Source: Roseiarcus sp963726105 | GTDB taxonomy: Bacteria > Pseudomonadota > Alphaproteobacteria > Rhizobiales > Beijerinckiaceae | Direction: 5' to 3' | Assembly: GCA_963726105.1 (NCBI GenBank) | Contig: CAVSBJ010000009.1 | Span: forward strand, 1 to 64,000 | DNA: 64,000 nucleotides | Shown here: piece after piece, positions 42,697 to 51,187 of the stretch | Layout: every line of letters begins with the position of its first letter | How positions within the stretch are numbered: the first letter of the stretch is position 1 | Position numbers and translations under genes: made by a program | Notes under the pieces: model-generated | What the model was told of the DNA's origin: nothing | The model's input: the letters and a program-made list of their open reading frames with translations, nothing else | The model's database searches: none

Positions 42697-42993
42697 TCAC
42701 TTGGCCGAGCGCCAGCGCCCATAACGCCAGGGCTGCGCCCACGAGGCGTCCACGGGAGGCCGCTCGGGCGGCGGATCGTAGCCAGATCCGCCCCAAGGGT
42801 GGCAGCGGCACACGCGCGCCAGCCCCATCCAGGAGCCCACCCAAACGCCATGGCGGTCGATCGCCTCGTCCGCATAAGCCGAACAGGTCGGCAAATACCG
42901 GCATTGCCGACCGGCCACGCTCGAGAGCGTCAGCTGATAGAAGCGGATGACCGCGTGGGCGGCGCGGCGCGGCGCGAAAACCAACGCGCTCAC
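42697..42993 (-). CDS. yidD: Membrane protein insertion efficiency factor YidD
   Basis: A 98-residue protein with the strongly conserved YidD core: IRFYQLTLSS, CRYLPTCSAYADEAIDRHG, and RVCRCHPWGGSGYDPPP. It helps YidC-dependent insertion of membrane proteins. It overlaps the upstream scaffold-protein gene by four bases, so the two are co-translated; this pairing is common in alphaproteobacteria. Confidence 0.96.
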   Translation of the reverse strand: MSALVFAPRRAAHAVIRFYQLTLSSVAGRQCRYLPTCSAYADEAIDRHGVWVGSWMGLARVCRCHPWGGSGYDPPPERPPVDASWAQPWRYGRWRSAK

Positions 42994-43445
42994 GACGGCG
43001 CGGTCTCGCGAGCCGCCTCGCGCGCGACGACCTGCGACAACGCATCGGCGACCGCGTCGAACGTTAGCAAGGTCGAGGCGTGGCGGGCCTTATAATCGCG
43101 CACCGGCTCGAGCACGGCGAAGTCCGCCCATTTGCCATCGGGCGGCGGGCCGTTCGCCTTCAGCATCCGCGTCACGCGGTCGCGCAGCGCGTTCAGTTCC
43201 TCGGCGGTCGAGCCAATGATATGCCGAGCCATCAGCGACGAGGACGCCTGACCGAGCGCGCACGCCTTCACGTCATGGGCGAAATCAGTGACCCGCCCGT
43301 CTTCCACGCAAAGGTCGATCGTCACGGTCGAACCGCACAGGCGCGAGTGCGCCTTGGCGCTGGCGTCTGGCTGCGCGAGCCGGCCGAGCCGGGGGATATT
43401 GCCCGCGAGCTCAAGGATTCGCTGATTGTAGATATCGCTGATCAT
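42990..43445 (-). CDS. IscU/NifU-like iron-sulfur scaffold protein
   Basis: A 151-residue protein of the NifU N-terminal fold. The first ligand-type Cys (SRLCGSTVTIDL) and the second (VKACALGQASSS) are present. The third Cys of canonical IscU is replaced: the matching place reads ARHASTLLTF. It may therefore bind iron or a cluster less tightly or act as a regulator of cluster assembly; the function is not settled for this branch. Translationally coupled to yidD. Confidence 0.88.
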   Translation of the reverse strand: MISDIYNQRILELAGNIPRLGRLAQPDASAKAHSRLCGSTVTIDLCVEDGRVTDFAHDVKACALGQASSSLMARHIIGSTAEELNALRDRVTRMLKANGPPPDGKWADFAVLEPVRDYKARHASTLLTFDAVADALSQVVAREAARETAPS

Positions 43446-43540
43446 CCCACTCGATCCTCAACGTTCCCTATATAGGTCGCGAGAAAGCCGAAATCGAGGG
43501 CTTAGAAACCTGTGCGAAGCCGCAGGCGACGAAGACGGGG

Positions 43541-43975
43541 ATGAGCGTGAGCGTCAAATCGGAAGCACGGCCCGGCGCGGCGAGTGATCGGGAGGAAGGT
43601 CAGGCGTTCCAGCCGAAGTTTGGCGCCGACGGCCTTACGACTTGCGTGACGATCGACGCCTTGCGCGGCGACGTGCTGATGGTCGCGCACATGAACGAGG
43701 CTGCTTTGCGGGAGACGCTAGCGACCGGAATCGTCCATTATTGGTCGCGTTCGCGCGACGCTCTGTGGCGCAAGGGAGACACCTCGGGCCAAGCCCAGAC
43801 GCTGGTCGAAATGCGGGTCGACTGCGATCAGGACGCCTTTCTTGCTTTCGTCACCGTCGGCGGCGACGGCGGAGCCTGCCACACCGGCCGGCGATCCTGC
43901 TTCTATCGCCGGGTCGAGAGGGACGGCGACACGGCCCGGCTCGCATTCATCGAACCGACCGCCGCGCGGGGCTGA
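43541..43975 (+). CDS. hisI: Phosphoribosyl-AMP cyclohydrolase
   Basis: Third step of histidine synthesis, opening the purine ring of PR-AMP. The 144-residue single-domain enzyme has LMVAHMNEAALRETLATG, HYWSRSRDALWRKGDTSG, and the zinc Cys95 (RVDCDQDAF), Cys113 and Cys120 (GACHTGRRSCFY). The HisE domain is absent, as is usual in this class. Stands alone, divergent from the IscU-like gene. Confidence 0.97.
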   Translation: MSVSVKSEARPGAASDREEGQAFQPKFGADGLTTCVTIDALRGDVLMVAHMNEAALRETLATGIVHYWSRSRDALWRKGDTSGQAQTLVEMRVDCDQDAFLAFVTVGGDGGACHTGRRSCFYRRVERDGDTARLAFIEPTAARG

Positions 43976-44082
43976 CGGCTCAGCCGAGCACATTCACGTT
44001 AATGGTCTGGCGAGATCTGGGGCGCAAGCTTAAGTTTCGCAGGGAAAGGGAACGGTGAGGGCATTTCGGGGCGAATTCAGCG

Positions 44083-45099
44083 ATGTTTAGAGCGGCTCAT
44101 CGCAGAATCGACACTGAGCCTGCGGTGAACGGCGGGCGGCGGCGAGCGAAAGTCGGGATCGTGCTCGGAGCGGGCGCCGCGCGCGGCTGGGCCCATATCG
44201 GCGCGCTTCGGGAGCTCGACGCGCTGGGCCTGAAGCTCGACGTCATTGTCGGCTCTTCGATCGGCACCCTGGTCGGAGGCTGCTACGCGGCCGGTCGGCT
44301 CGATATGCTCGAGGCTTTCGCTCGGGCCTTGACCCGTCGCCGGGTGCTTGGCCTCCTGGACTTCTCGTTCACTGGCAGCGGGCTCATCGGCGGCCAGCGG
44401 CTTCGAACGAGGCTCGAGGCGGGGCTTGGCGGACTTCGGATCGAGGACTTGCCGGTCCAATTCGCCGCTGTCGCCACCGAGATCGGCGGCGGACACGAGA
44501 TCTGGCTCCGGCGCGGGCTTCTCGTCGACGCGATCCGCGCTTCTTATGCGCTGCCTGGCGTCTTCGAACCCGTGAAGGTCGACGGGCGCTGGCTGTTCGA
44601 CGGCGCGATCGTCAATCCCGTGCCGGTCAGCGTCGCCCGCGCTCTCGGCGCCGAGCGCGTCATCGCGCTCAACATTTCAAGCGACCGCTTTGGCCGCGGC
44701 ACGGCCATTCAGGACCCGTTCGGCCGAACGGAGCCTGCCGCGGCGGGCGACGAGCCGCCGCACGACACGAGCGGCATGATCTCCCGGTGGTGGCGCGGCT
44801 CAAACGGGGCGAGGGTCAACGGGGAGAGTCCGGCGCCCGGCCTGATGACCTCGATGGTCAGCGCGTTCGACATTCTCCAGGACCGCATCATGCGCTCAAG
44901 ACTCGCCGGCGACCCGCCGGACGCGCTCGTGCAGGTCAGGGTCGGAAAGATCGGCATGTTCGAGTTCCACCGCGCCGACGAATTGATCGCGCTCGGCCGG
45001 GAGGCAATCCGCAAGGCGGCCGGCGAAATTCGGGAACATGTCGAACTCAACCCGACCGACGCCGCCGGAGCTGTCGCCCAGGCGGGCCCGCCAAACTAA
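44083..45099 (+). CDS. Patatin-like phospholipase family protein (RssA type)
   Basis: A 338-residue serine lipase. The patatin features are present in order: oxyanion GIVLGAGAARGWAHIGAL, nucleophile Ser59 in VGSSIGTLVGG, the RASYALPGVFEPV segment and the catalytic Asp in DGAIVNPVPV. The C-terminal ~100 residues are variable. Close to RssA/NTE-type bacterial proteins; the substrate is probably a phospholipid or lysophospholipid. Convergent with the CBS gene, with overlapping 3' ends (4 bases). Confidence 0.94.
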   Translation: MFRAAHRRIDTEPAVNGGRRRAKVGIVLGAGAARGWAHIGALRELDALGLKLDVIVGSSIGTLVGGCYAAGRLDMLEAFARALTRRRVLGLLDFSFTGSGLIGGQRLRTRLEAGLGGLRIEDLPVQFAAVATEIGGGHEIWLRRGLLVDAIRASYALPGVFEPVKVDGRWLFDGAIVNPVPVSVARALGAERVIALNISSDRFGRGTAIQDPFGRTEPAAAGDEPPHDTSGMISRWWRGSNGARVNGESPAPGLMTSMVSAFDILQDRIMRSRLAGDPPDALVQVRVGKIGMFEFHRADELIALGREAIRKAAGEIREHVELNPTDAAGAVAQAGPPN

Positions 45100-45527
45100 G
45101 CCGTCGCGATATATTCGCGCAGAGCCTGGCGCTCGCTGTCGAGCGCATTGACGTGGCGCTTGACGACGTCGCCGATCGAGACGATGCCGATCAGGCGCCC
45201 TTCTTCCACGACCGGAACATGCCGAAACCGGCCCGCCGTCATCGTCTGCATGACATGGTCGATGGTGTCGTCGCGCGTCGCGGTGATGACCTTCGGCGTC
45301 ATGTAACGCGACACGGGATCATCGAGCGCGGAAGCGCCGTGTTTGGCGAGCACGCGGACAACGTCGCGTTCCGAAAGTATGCCCAGAACGCTGAGCGAAG
45401 CGTCCGAGACGACCACCGCTCCCACCCCTCTTTCGGCCAGCAGCTCAATGACTTCCTTCAGAGTGCGATGCGGCTGGGTGGTGAAAACGTCGCGCCCCTT
45501 TTGATCAAGAATGCGGGCAACTGTCAT
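45096..45527 (-). CDS. CBS-domain pair protein
   Basis: A 143-residue protein made of two CBS domains, starting at the ATG at 45527 (MTVARILDQKGRDVFTTQPH). CBS 1 includes EVIELLAERGVGAVVVSD and GILSERDVVRVLA; CBS 2 includes YMTPKVITATRDDTI and RFRHVPVVEEGRLIGIVSIG. Such pairs bind adenine nucleotides or NAD and act as sensors. No partner domain is attached. The longer frame upstream of 45527 has no family support. Confidence 0.92.
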   Translation of the reverse strand: MTVARILDQKGRDVFTTQPHRTLKEVIELLAERGVGAVVVSDASLSVLGILSERDVVRVLAKHGASALDDPVSRYMTPKVITATRDDTIDHVMQTMTAGRFRHVPVVEEGRLIGIVSIGDVVKRHVNALDSERQALREYIATA

Positions 45528-45628
45528 CGTTCTCTCCCCTATTCGGGCGGTCTTGAGTTGGGCCGCCGTAGAATTCGAAGGATGCGCCCTCACGAAGGCG
45601 TGATCAAGTTCATTTTTGTCGAGGCGAA

Positions 45629-46390
45629 CTAACGCAGTCCGCCATCCACCTGATAGCATTGCTTAGTAATCATAGCGCTGTCGTCAGAAGATAGAAACAG
45701 CGCAAGGCGCGCGACATCTTCGGCGAGCAAGGTTCGGTTGATGCATTGACGCGCGCGGAAGTCGGCGATGTGCTCCTCGCTCATCCAGAGTCGGCGCTGC
45801 CGCTCGGTGATGACTGCGCCAGGCGCAATGGCGTTGACGCGGATGTTGTCGGGGCCGAACTCGCGCGCGAGACTGTTCGTCAGGCCGATGACCGCAGCTT
45901 TGGCGGTGGCGTAGACCGACAATCGGGGCACCCCGAGCATCCAGGCGGTCGATGAGAAATTGACGATCGCGCCCCCGCCAAGCTCGCGCATGGAGCGGCG
46001 CGCGATCTGGGCGGCGAAGAACTGGTGCTTGAGGTTCAGCGCCATCGTGCGGTCCCAGTCCTCTTCGCTCACTTCGTCCGCCGCCTGGCGCTGGTCGTCG
46101 GCGGCGTTGTTGATGAGCACGGCGATCGGCCCCATGCGCTGGCGAACCTCCTCCATCGCCGCTTCGAGCGCGGTGATGTCGGTGAGATCGCACTGAAGAA
46201 AGAGCGGCGGCGGGTGGGAGGCGCCGATCTTGCCCACGAGCGCCTTGGACGCCTCGACGGCGATATCGACGAACGCGACATTGGCTTTCTGCTCGGCGAA
46301 GGCCTCGACCATCGCCGCGCCGATGCCCGACCCGCCGCCGGTGATGAAGACGACCTTGTCGATGAGCGAGGGGTAGCGGGCTAACGTCAT
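45629..46390 (-). CDS. SDR family oxidoreductase
   Basis: A 253-residue short-chain dehydrogenase/reductase. Cofactor motif FITGGGSGIGAAMVEAFAEQ, an Asp after the second strand (FVDIAV) that favours NAD(H), the NNAA motif in LINNAADDQRQ, and the catalytic Ser-Tyr-Lys in NFSSTAWMLG and SVYATAKAAV. C-terminal INRTLLAEDVARLALFLSSD and YQVDGGLR are typical of sugar or sugar-acid dehydrogenases of the classical group. Substrate unknown. Confidence 0.92.
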   Translation of the reverse strand: MTLARYPSLIDKVVFITGGGSGIGAAMVEAFAEQKANVAFVDIAVEASKALVGKIGASHPPPLFLQCDLTDITALEAAMEEVRQRMGPIAVLINNAADDQRQAADEVSEEDWDRTMALNLKHQFFAAQIARRSMRELGGGAIVNFSSTAWMLGVPRLSVYATAKAAVIGLTNSLAREFGPDNIRVNAIAPGAVITERQRRLWMSEEHIADFRARQCINRTLLAEDVARLALFLSSDDSAMITKQCYQVDGGLR

Positions 46391-46517
46391 GGGGCGGGGC
46401 CTTATGGTGAGGCTTGAGGGATGGCGCCAGATTAGGGCGCCTTTCGCTCCGGCGAAACCGGCGCCTCGGCCAGGGGCGGACCCTGCCGCTGCAACCCTCG
46501 GGCGAGCTTATTGAGGC

Positions 46518-46585
46518 ATAAACGCCAATAAACGAGCGTAAAGGTGACCAAACGCTAGTAAAACTGCTGGCGTTTACTAGCGTTT
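46518..46585. promoter_or_regulatory. Cluster of AAACGCYARTAAA-type repeats with a perfect 13-bp inverted repeat
   Basis: AAACGCTAGTAAA at 46550-46562 and its exact complement TTTACTAGCGTTT at 46573-46585 are separated by 10 bases; just upstream are AAACGCCAATAAA and a weaker AACGAGCGTAAAG copy. The stretch is far more AT-rich than its surroundings. It looks like a multi-site operator; the TTTATTTTT run after the last arm would also let it act as a terminator. Confidence 0.7.
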
Positions 46586-46724
46586 ATTTTTCCGAATCGG
46601 GACTTTTCAATGGGTTACGGGCGATTGGAGTCAGGAATTCCGGGGGCCGTTCCTTCAGGTTGCATCTCAATCTTTCGCGCCCCGTTCGGTGCTCATTTCC
46701 GGATCATAAGGCGGATTTCGGTTT

Positions 46725-46961
46725 ATGACAAGAAAATGTCGGGCTCTTCCAGCGTTAGGCGTTGGCGCTGTTGAAGGCGTCATGGCCGAGACGGCGCGGC
46801 GCCGGGACAAGGCCGGCGCAGGTCATCGGCCGGGCGTCAAGGTAAAGGGCGGCCATTTGCGCGCCAAAGACGCCAATACGATTGAATTTCTTCCGGAAGA
46901 GCGACGCTTTTCACTCAACAAGCGCCGATTCCGAGCCTTGTGCGGAAGCCCGATTCGATGA
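46725..46961 (+). CDS. Possible small protein downstream of the repeat cluster
   Basis: A 78-codon frame with an ATG at 46725 and AAGGCGG about 12 bases upstream. The product is basic (many Arg/Lys; FLPEERRFSLNKRRFRALCG near the end), has no signal peptide or membrane segment, and I recognise no family. It is the only frame of any size between the SDR gene and the iorB-like gene (46391-47030) and lies downstream of the repeat cluster. It may be chance. Confidence 0.25.
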   Translation: MTRKCRALPALGVGAVEGVMAETARRRDKAGAGHRPGVKVKGGHLRAKDANTIEFLPEERRFSLNKRRFRALCGSPIR

Positions 46962-47030
46962 CCGAGGTCAATTCCTAGGCCACGGACGGCCCGGGCGCCC
47001 GCCCGATGGGCCCCCTGACGCCCGGGCCGG

Positions 47031-48578
47031 TTAAAGCGTGTCGACCGTCTTCGCGACCCCGTCGAGCGCCTCTCCTGTTTCGTCCATGAGCGCCGCCGAA
47101 ATAAGCCGGGCCATCCATTGCGACCCGTCCTCGCGTGGAGCGAGTCGGGGGGCCTTCGCCATCACCCGGTCGAACTTGCTCAAGCCGCGCGCATGGGTGT
47201 CGGAATAGCCCTTGACGAGGCGCCGGCAGCGCAGGACCTCGACCGCGAGATCGTAATTCTTCGGCACAAGTTCGGACGCCCGGGCGAGCCACGCCTCCAA
47301 ATGCTCGATCTCCCGCTTGTGCCGTAGGCTCGAGCGCCGCGTGGGCCTCAGAGCCGCGACGCCGTAAAGCTGCAGGAAGCCAGAAATCCGCCCGACCGGC
47401 ACGCGCCGGCCGCGATTAACGACGCGGTCGAGGGCGCGGAACAGCAACGGGCGCGCCTCGATGAACGCGCCGAGCGACGCGGGCATCATGCCGCAGATCT
47501 CCTCAGCCCGCGGATGAAGGTACTCGGTCGCATAGACGAGCTGATCGGGCGCCGCGCCCGCTTCGTCTCGCAGGCGCGCGAACCGCGACGGACGCAGTTT
47601 GATGTCGGCGACGCGGATGACGTCGTCATAGGCCATGGCGACGGCGAGCCGCTTCGCCGCTTCCGCCGTGAAGGCGAAATTCTTCGTCGCGCCGCCGTTG
47701 GCCGTATCGAGCGCGGCGAGCTTCCGGAGGCGGTCGATATAGTCGTCGCCGTAAGCCACGTCCTGGAAATCGACGACGCGTTTCAAACCGGCGAAGGCGA
47801 GCGGCCGCGCGTTTTCCGGCAGGTCCGAGCGCAGGCGCGCGACGAGCCGGTTGAGCTCGGGATGGCCCGCGTTCTCTGGCAAGTCGTCGAGGCGCTTCAC
47901 CGGGCCGGTGTTCGGCGCCTCGCGTTCGCCTGCGCGCGCGCGATCAAAGGCGTCGGCGAAAGCGGCGAGGCTTGCATTCGCGCCGCGCACGCCTTTGCGC
48001 ACGATGTCTTCGTAAGCCGACCGCTCGAACGGCAGCGCGCCTGAACCGGCGAGGGCGCCAAGCATCGCAGCCGAGATCACCGTGCCGCGTTCGACCGCGA
48101 GCTTCTCCATGTCGAAAGCGATCGTCCGCCGGGCGGCGAAGTCGAGCGCGTCGACCACCACGAACGGATCGCCCGCGCCGTCGCCCGGCTTTTCCTTTTC
48201 CGCCACCGCATAGGCGCGATGGGTCGAGGCGATGAGCGTCGTCTTGTCCGGCGTCACCAGCCCGCGCAGGACCGATCGGCCAGCCTCCATGAGCTCCGCC
48301 GCCAGCACCACATCGACATCGCCCGGCGTCGGCATGAGCGAGAAAACGGGCGCGACGCCATTTCGCGCCGGCAGCGTCTCGATGTAATAGATCGTCGCGC
48401 CGGTGCGCTGCGCGACGCCCGGCACGGATGTCGATTGCGCCGCCCAGCCTACATGCTCGGCGACCTCGACGATCCAGTCCGCCAGCACCCCGCCGCCTTG
48501 GCCCCCCATGGCGAGAATGGCGATGGCGAGCGGCTTGTCGAGCGAGACCGGCCGCCCGATTGGGGAGGCTTCAGTCAT
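47031..48578 (-). CDS. Indolepyruvate oxidoreductase beta-subunit family protein (long, IorB-like)
   Basis: A 515-residue partner of the IorA-type protein encoded upstream. The N-terminal ~190 residues are the gamma-type 2-oxoacid:ferredoxin oxidoreductase domain: AILAMGGQGGGVLADWIVEV, the VPGVAQRTGATIYYIE motif and PGDVDVVLAAELMEAGRSV. The C-terminal ~300 residues form an all-helical extension (DUF6537-like) seen in proteobacterial IorB proteins. Together the pair oxidises arylpyruvates from Trp, Phe or Tyr to aryl-acetyl-CoA. The ATG at 48578 follows GGGGAGGAGCG. The 42-base repeat lies between it and iorA. Confidence 0.9.
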   Translation of the reverse strand: MTEASPIGRPVSLDKPLAIAILAMGGQGGGVLADWIVEVAEHVGWAAQSTSVPGVAQRTGATIYYIETLPARNGVAPVFSLMPTPGDVDVVLAAELMEAGRSVLRGLVTPDKTTLIASTHRAYAVAEKEKPGDGAGDPFVVVDALDFAARRTIAFDMEKLAVERGTVISAAMLGALAGSGALPFERSAYEDIVRKGVRGANASLAAFADAFDRARAGEREAPNTGPVKRLDDLPENAGHPELNRLVARLRSDLPENARPLAFAGLKRVVDFQDVAYGDDYIDRLRKLAALDTANGGATKNFAFTAEAAKRLAVAMAYDDVIRVADIKLRPSRFARLRDEAGAAPDQLVYATEYLHPRAEEICGMMPASLGAFIEARPLLFRALDRVVNRGRRVPVGRISGFLQLYGVAALRPTRRSSLRHKREIEHLEAWLARASELVPKNYDLAVEVLRCRRLVKGYSDTHARGLSKFDRVMAKAPRLAPREDGSQWMARLISAALMDETGEALDGVAKTVDTL

Positions 48579-48607
48579 CCGCGCTCCTCCCCTCTTCCCA
48601 AAGGGCG

Positions 48608-48649
48608 TTCGGAAGAACGCCCGTCTCTCGACGGGCTACGGGAGAGGGG
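48608..48649. repeat. Dispersed 42-base repeat, copy 2
   Basis: Identical to 11644-11685, hairpin CCCGTC-TCTC-GACGGG. Here it continues into a longer intergenic element (to about 48735) with a second hairpin CCTTCTCCC/GGAGAAGG, of the kind widely scattered in related genomes. Confidence 0.9.
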
Positions 48650-50903
48650 TCGGGGGTGAGGGTTTCCGGCGCGACGCCCTCATCCGTCCGACTTCGTCGG
48701 CCACCTTCTCCCTGGGGAGAAGGGGAAGAGCCACCGCGAAACCGAACGGTCTTACGCAAAGGCGATCCGGCGGGCTTCGCGGCGGCGCTGCAGCCAGCCG
48801 ATGACGCGCTCGCGTAAAGTTGGCGAGGCGGCGGTCCCAGCGGCTGGGATTGAAGATGATCTCGGTGCGGTAGAACGACGGACAAAGCACAGCCGCCTCC
48901 GCGACCTCGCCGCAATTGCCGCAGCCGACGCAAGCGTTGTCCACCGCGGCGACCGGATCGTCCTTGAGCGGATCGTCGGTATGTTTCAGCGACAGCGACG
49001 GGCAGCCCGAGAGGCGGATGCAGGCGTGGTCGCCGGAGCAGATCGCCTCGTCGACGCCGAAGCGCTCCTTCACCATCCGTTCGCCCGCCGCGACGCTCTT
49101 CGCAAACAGCGGCCGCACGCGCCGCTGCTTGTTCAGCATGCATTCGGACGAGGCGACGATGATCTTGGGGCCTTCGGCCTTGGTGGTCAGCGCCTCGCGC
49201 AACGTGTCGCGGACTTTGGCGACGTCGTAAGTCCGGTCGATCTGCCTGACCCAGGTCGCGCCGACGCCCTTGACCGCATCGACGATGGAATTGTTCGTTT
49301 TCCGACGCGGGTTCAGCGCCCTCGACGACGGAATGTCCTGGCCGCCGGTCGCGGCGGAATAAAAGTTGTCGACGATGAGGGTGACGCCGTCCTGCTTGTT
49401 GAAGACGGCGTTGCCGATCGACGAGGCGAGCCCGTTGTGCCAGAAGCCGCCGTCGCCCATGACGGAAATCACCCGCCTGTCCGACTTCACATTGAAGGCG
49501 GAAGCCGAAGCGGGCCCGAGGCCATAGCCCATCGTCGTCGTGCCGAGGTTGAAGGGCGGCAGGATCGAGAACAGATGGCAGCCGATGTCGGCCGAGATGT
49601 GATGGGACCCAAGCTCTTTCTCGACCAGTTTCATCGCGGCGAAGATCGGGCGCTCCGGGCAGCCGATGCAAAAGCCCGGCGGGCGCGGCGGCACCGTCTT
49701 GGCGAGCGCCTTGACCTTCTCATGCGCGAGAATGGGCGCGGGATCGGGGATCGGCGGCTGGTTGCGCAAAAGCTCTGGCGCATGGGCCAGAAGAAAAGCG
49801 CGCACGCCCGTGACCACGACCGGCGCGGTGTACTCGCCCCCCATCGGCAGGACGTCCTTGCCGGCAATCCGGGTCTGGATGTCGCGGCGGCGCATGAGCG
49901 TGTTCAGCGCCTGTTCGAGATAATCGGGCGCCCCCTCCTCGACCATCAGCACCGCCGACTTGCCGAGGCAGAATTCGACCATCTCGTCGTCGATGATCGG
50001 ATAGGCGACATTGAGGACATAGATCGGAATCGAGGTCTCGCCATAGACATCGGCGAGGCCCAGTTGCTGAAGCGCGCGAAGCACGCCGTTGAAGAGGCCG
50101 CCGAGAACGATGATTCCGACCGCGCCCTCCTTCGGCCCAAAGAATTCGTTGAGCTTGCGGCTCTTGATGAACTCGACCGCGGCCGGCCAGCGCTTCTCGA
50201 GCTTCTCCTTCTCCTGCATGAACGAAGCCGGCGGGAGCACGATGCGGTTGACGTCGCGCGACGGATTTTCCAAGGCCTGGCGGAGCGTGAAGGCGGGCCT
50301 TTTGTTGTCCTTGGCGACGAATTGCCCGTGCACATGGCAGGTGCGGATGCGCACTTCGAGCATGACCGGCGAGTTCGAGGCTTCCGACAGTTCGAAGCCC
50401 TCCTCCACCATGCGCACGAGCGTCGGGAGGTCGGGGCGTGGATCGAGGAGCCAGATCTGCGATTTCATCGCATAAGCGTGGCTGCGCTCCTGCATGATCG
50501 AGGAGCCCTCGCCGTAATCCTCGCCGATGACGATCAGCGCGCCGCCGGTGACGCCGCTCGAAGCGAGATTCGAGAGCGCGTCGGCCGCGACATTGGCGCC
50601 CGCGGTCGATTTGAACGTCACGGCGCCGCGAACAGGATACATGACGGAAGCCGAGAGCGTCGCGGCGGCGGTGGCTTCCGAAGCGGACGTTTCGAAATGC
50701 ACGCCGAGGTCGCTCATCACGTCCCTGGCGTCGGCGAGCACGTCCATGAGATGCGAGATCGGCGCGCCCTGATAGCCGGCGACGTAGGAGACGCCGGACT
50801 GAAGCAGGGCCTTGGTGATCGCGAGAATGCCTTCGCCGCGAAAGATCTCGCCGGCTTGAAGTCGCAAGTCCTGAACTTCGCGCTCGAAGGACCTTTCCGC
50901 CAT
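48636..50903 (-). CDS. Indolepyruvate ferredoxin oxidoreductase alpha-subunit family protein (IorA-like), C-terminus altered by a frameshift
   Basis: As read, 755 residues. It holds the pyrimidine-binding domain (VSYVAGYQGAPISHLMDVLA, HFETSASEATAAATLSASVM), a central domain, and the TPP/Mg domain (MGDGGFWHNGLASSIGNAVF, LIVDNFYSAATGGQD), then Fe-S-type Cys (IRLSGCPSLSL, NACVGCGNCGEV). After RLANF the natural end in the next frame would be LRERVIGWLQRRREARRIAF with a stop at 48752-48754. One extra base in the AAA run at 48816-48818 shifts reading, so the last ~60 residues run through the intergenic repeat. Function is probably kept because the change lies beyond all catalytic parts. First gene of the iorA-iorB operon. 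Confidence 0.9.
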   Translation of the reverse strand: MAERSFEREVQDLRLQAGEIFRGEGILAITKALLQSGVSYVAGYQGAPISHLMDVLADARDVMSDLGVHFETSASEATAAATLSASVMYPVRGAVTFKSTAGANVAADALSNLASSGVTGGALIVIGEDYGEGSSIMQERSHAYAMKSQIWLLDPRPDLPTLVRMVEEGFELSEASNSPVMLEVRIRTCHVHGQFVAKDNKRPAFTLRQALENPSRDVNRIVLPPASFMQEKEKLEKRWPAAVEFIKSRKLNEFFGPKEGAVGIIVLGGLFNGVLRALQQLGLADVYGETSIPIYVLNVAYPIIDDEMVEFCLGKSAVLMVEEGAPDYLEQALNTLMRRRDIQTRIAGKDVLPMGGEYTAPVVVTGVRAFLLAHAPELLRNQPPIPDPAPILAHEKVKALAKTVPPRPPGFCIGCPERPIFAAMKLVEKELGSHHISADIGCHLFSILPPFNLGTTTMGYGLGPASASAFNVKSDRRVISVMGDGGFWHNGLASSIGNAVFNKQDGVTLIVDNFYSAATGGQDIPSSRALNPRRKTNNSIVDAVKGVGATWVRQIDRTYDVAKVRDTLREALTTKAEGPKIIVASSECMLNKQRRVRPLFAKSVAAGERMVKERFGVDEAICSGDHACIRLSGCPSLSLKHTDDPLKDDPVAAVDNACVGCGNCGEVAEAAVLCPSFYRTEIIFNPSRWDRRLANFTRARHRLAAAPPRSPPDRLCVRPFGFAVALPLLPREKVADEVGRMRASRRKPSPPTPLP

Positions 50904-51187
50904 CGGCTCGCTCCTTCAGGGATTCCTCTGCCGGTATTTATTTGCGTGAGCATATTTAGCGGCTTGTGCGGTGTCAACGATGAGAGGCCTGCTTACGGAA
51001 AAGGCGGACGCAAGCCACGAAAGACCGCACGCGCATTAAATTCCGCCTCATACAATTGCACGTCCCCTGCTTGCCTCGCCAATTCCACTTTGCTAGCGTT
51101 GCGATTAACGGTCGGCTGAAAGTGGCACGCAAAATGCGACGCCGCGGACCATGAGACCGACGGCTTGGATCATTTGGGAGGTCACGC

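Noticed and set aside
48801..51119. Open frame of 772 codons on the plus strand opposite iorA
   Set aside because: Antisense shadow of the iorA-like gene; composition (very high Arg, Asp, Ala) and the lack of motifs show that it is not coding.
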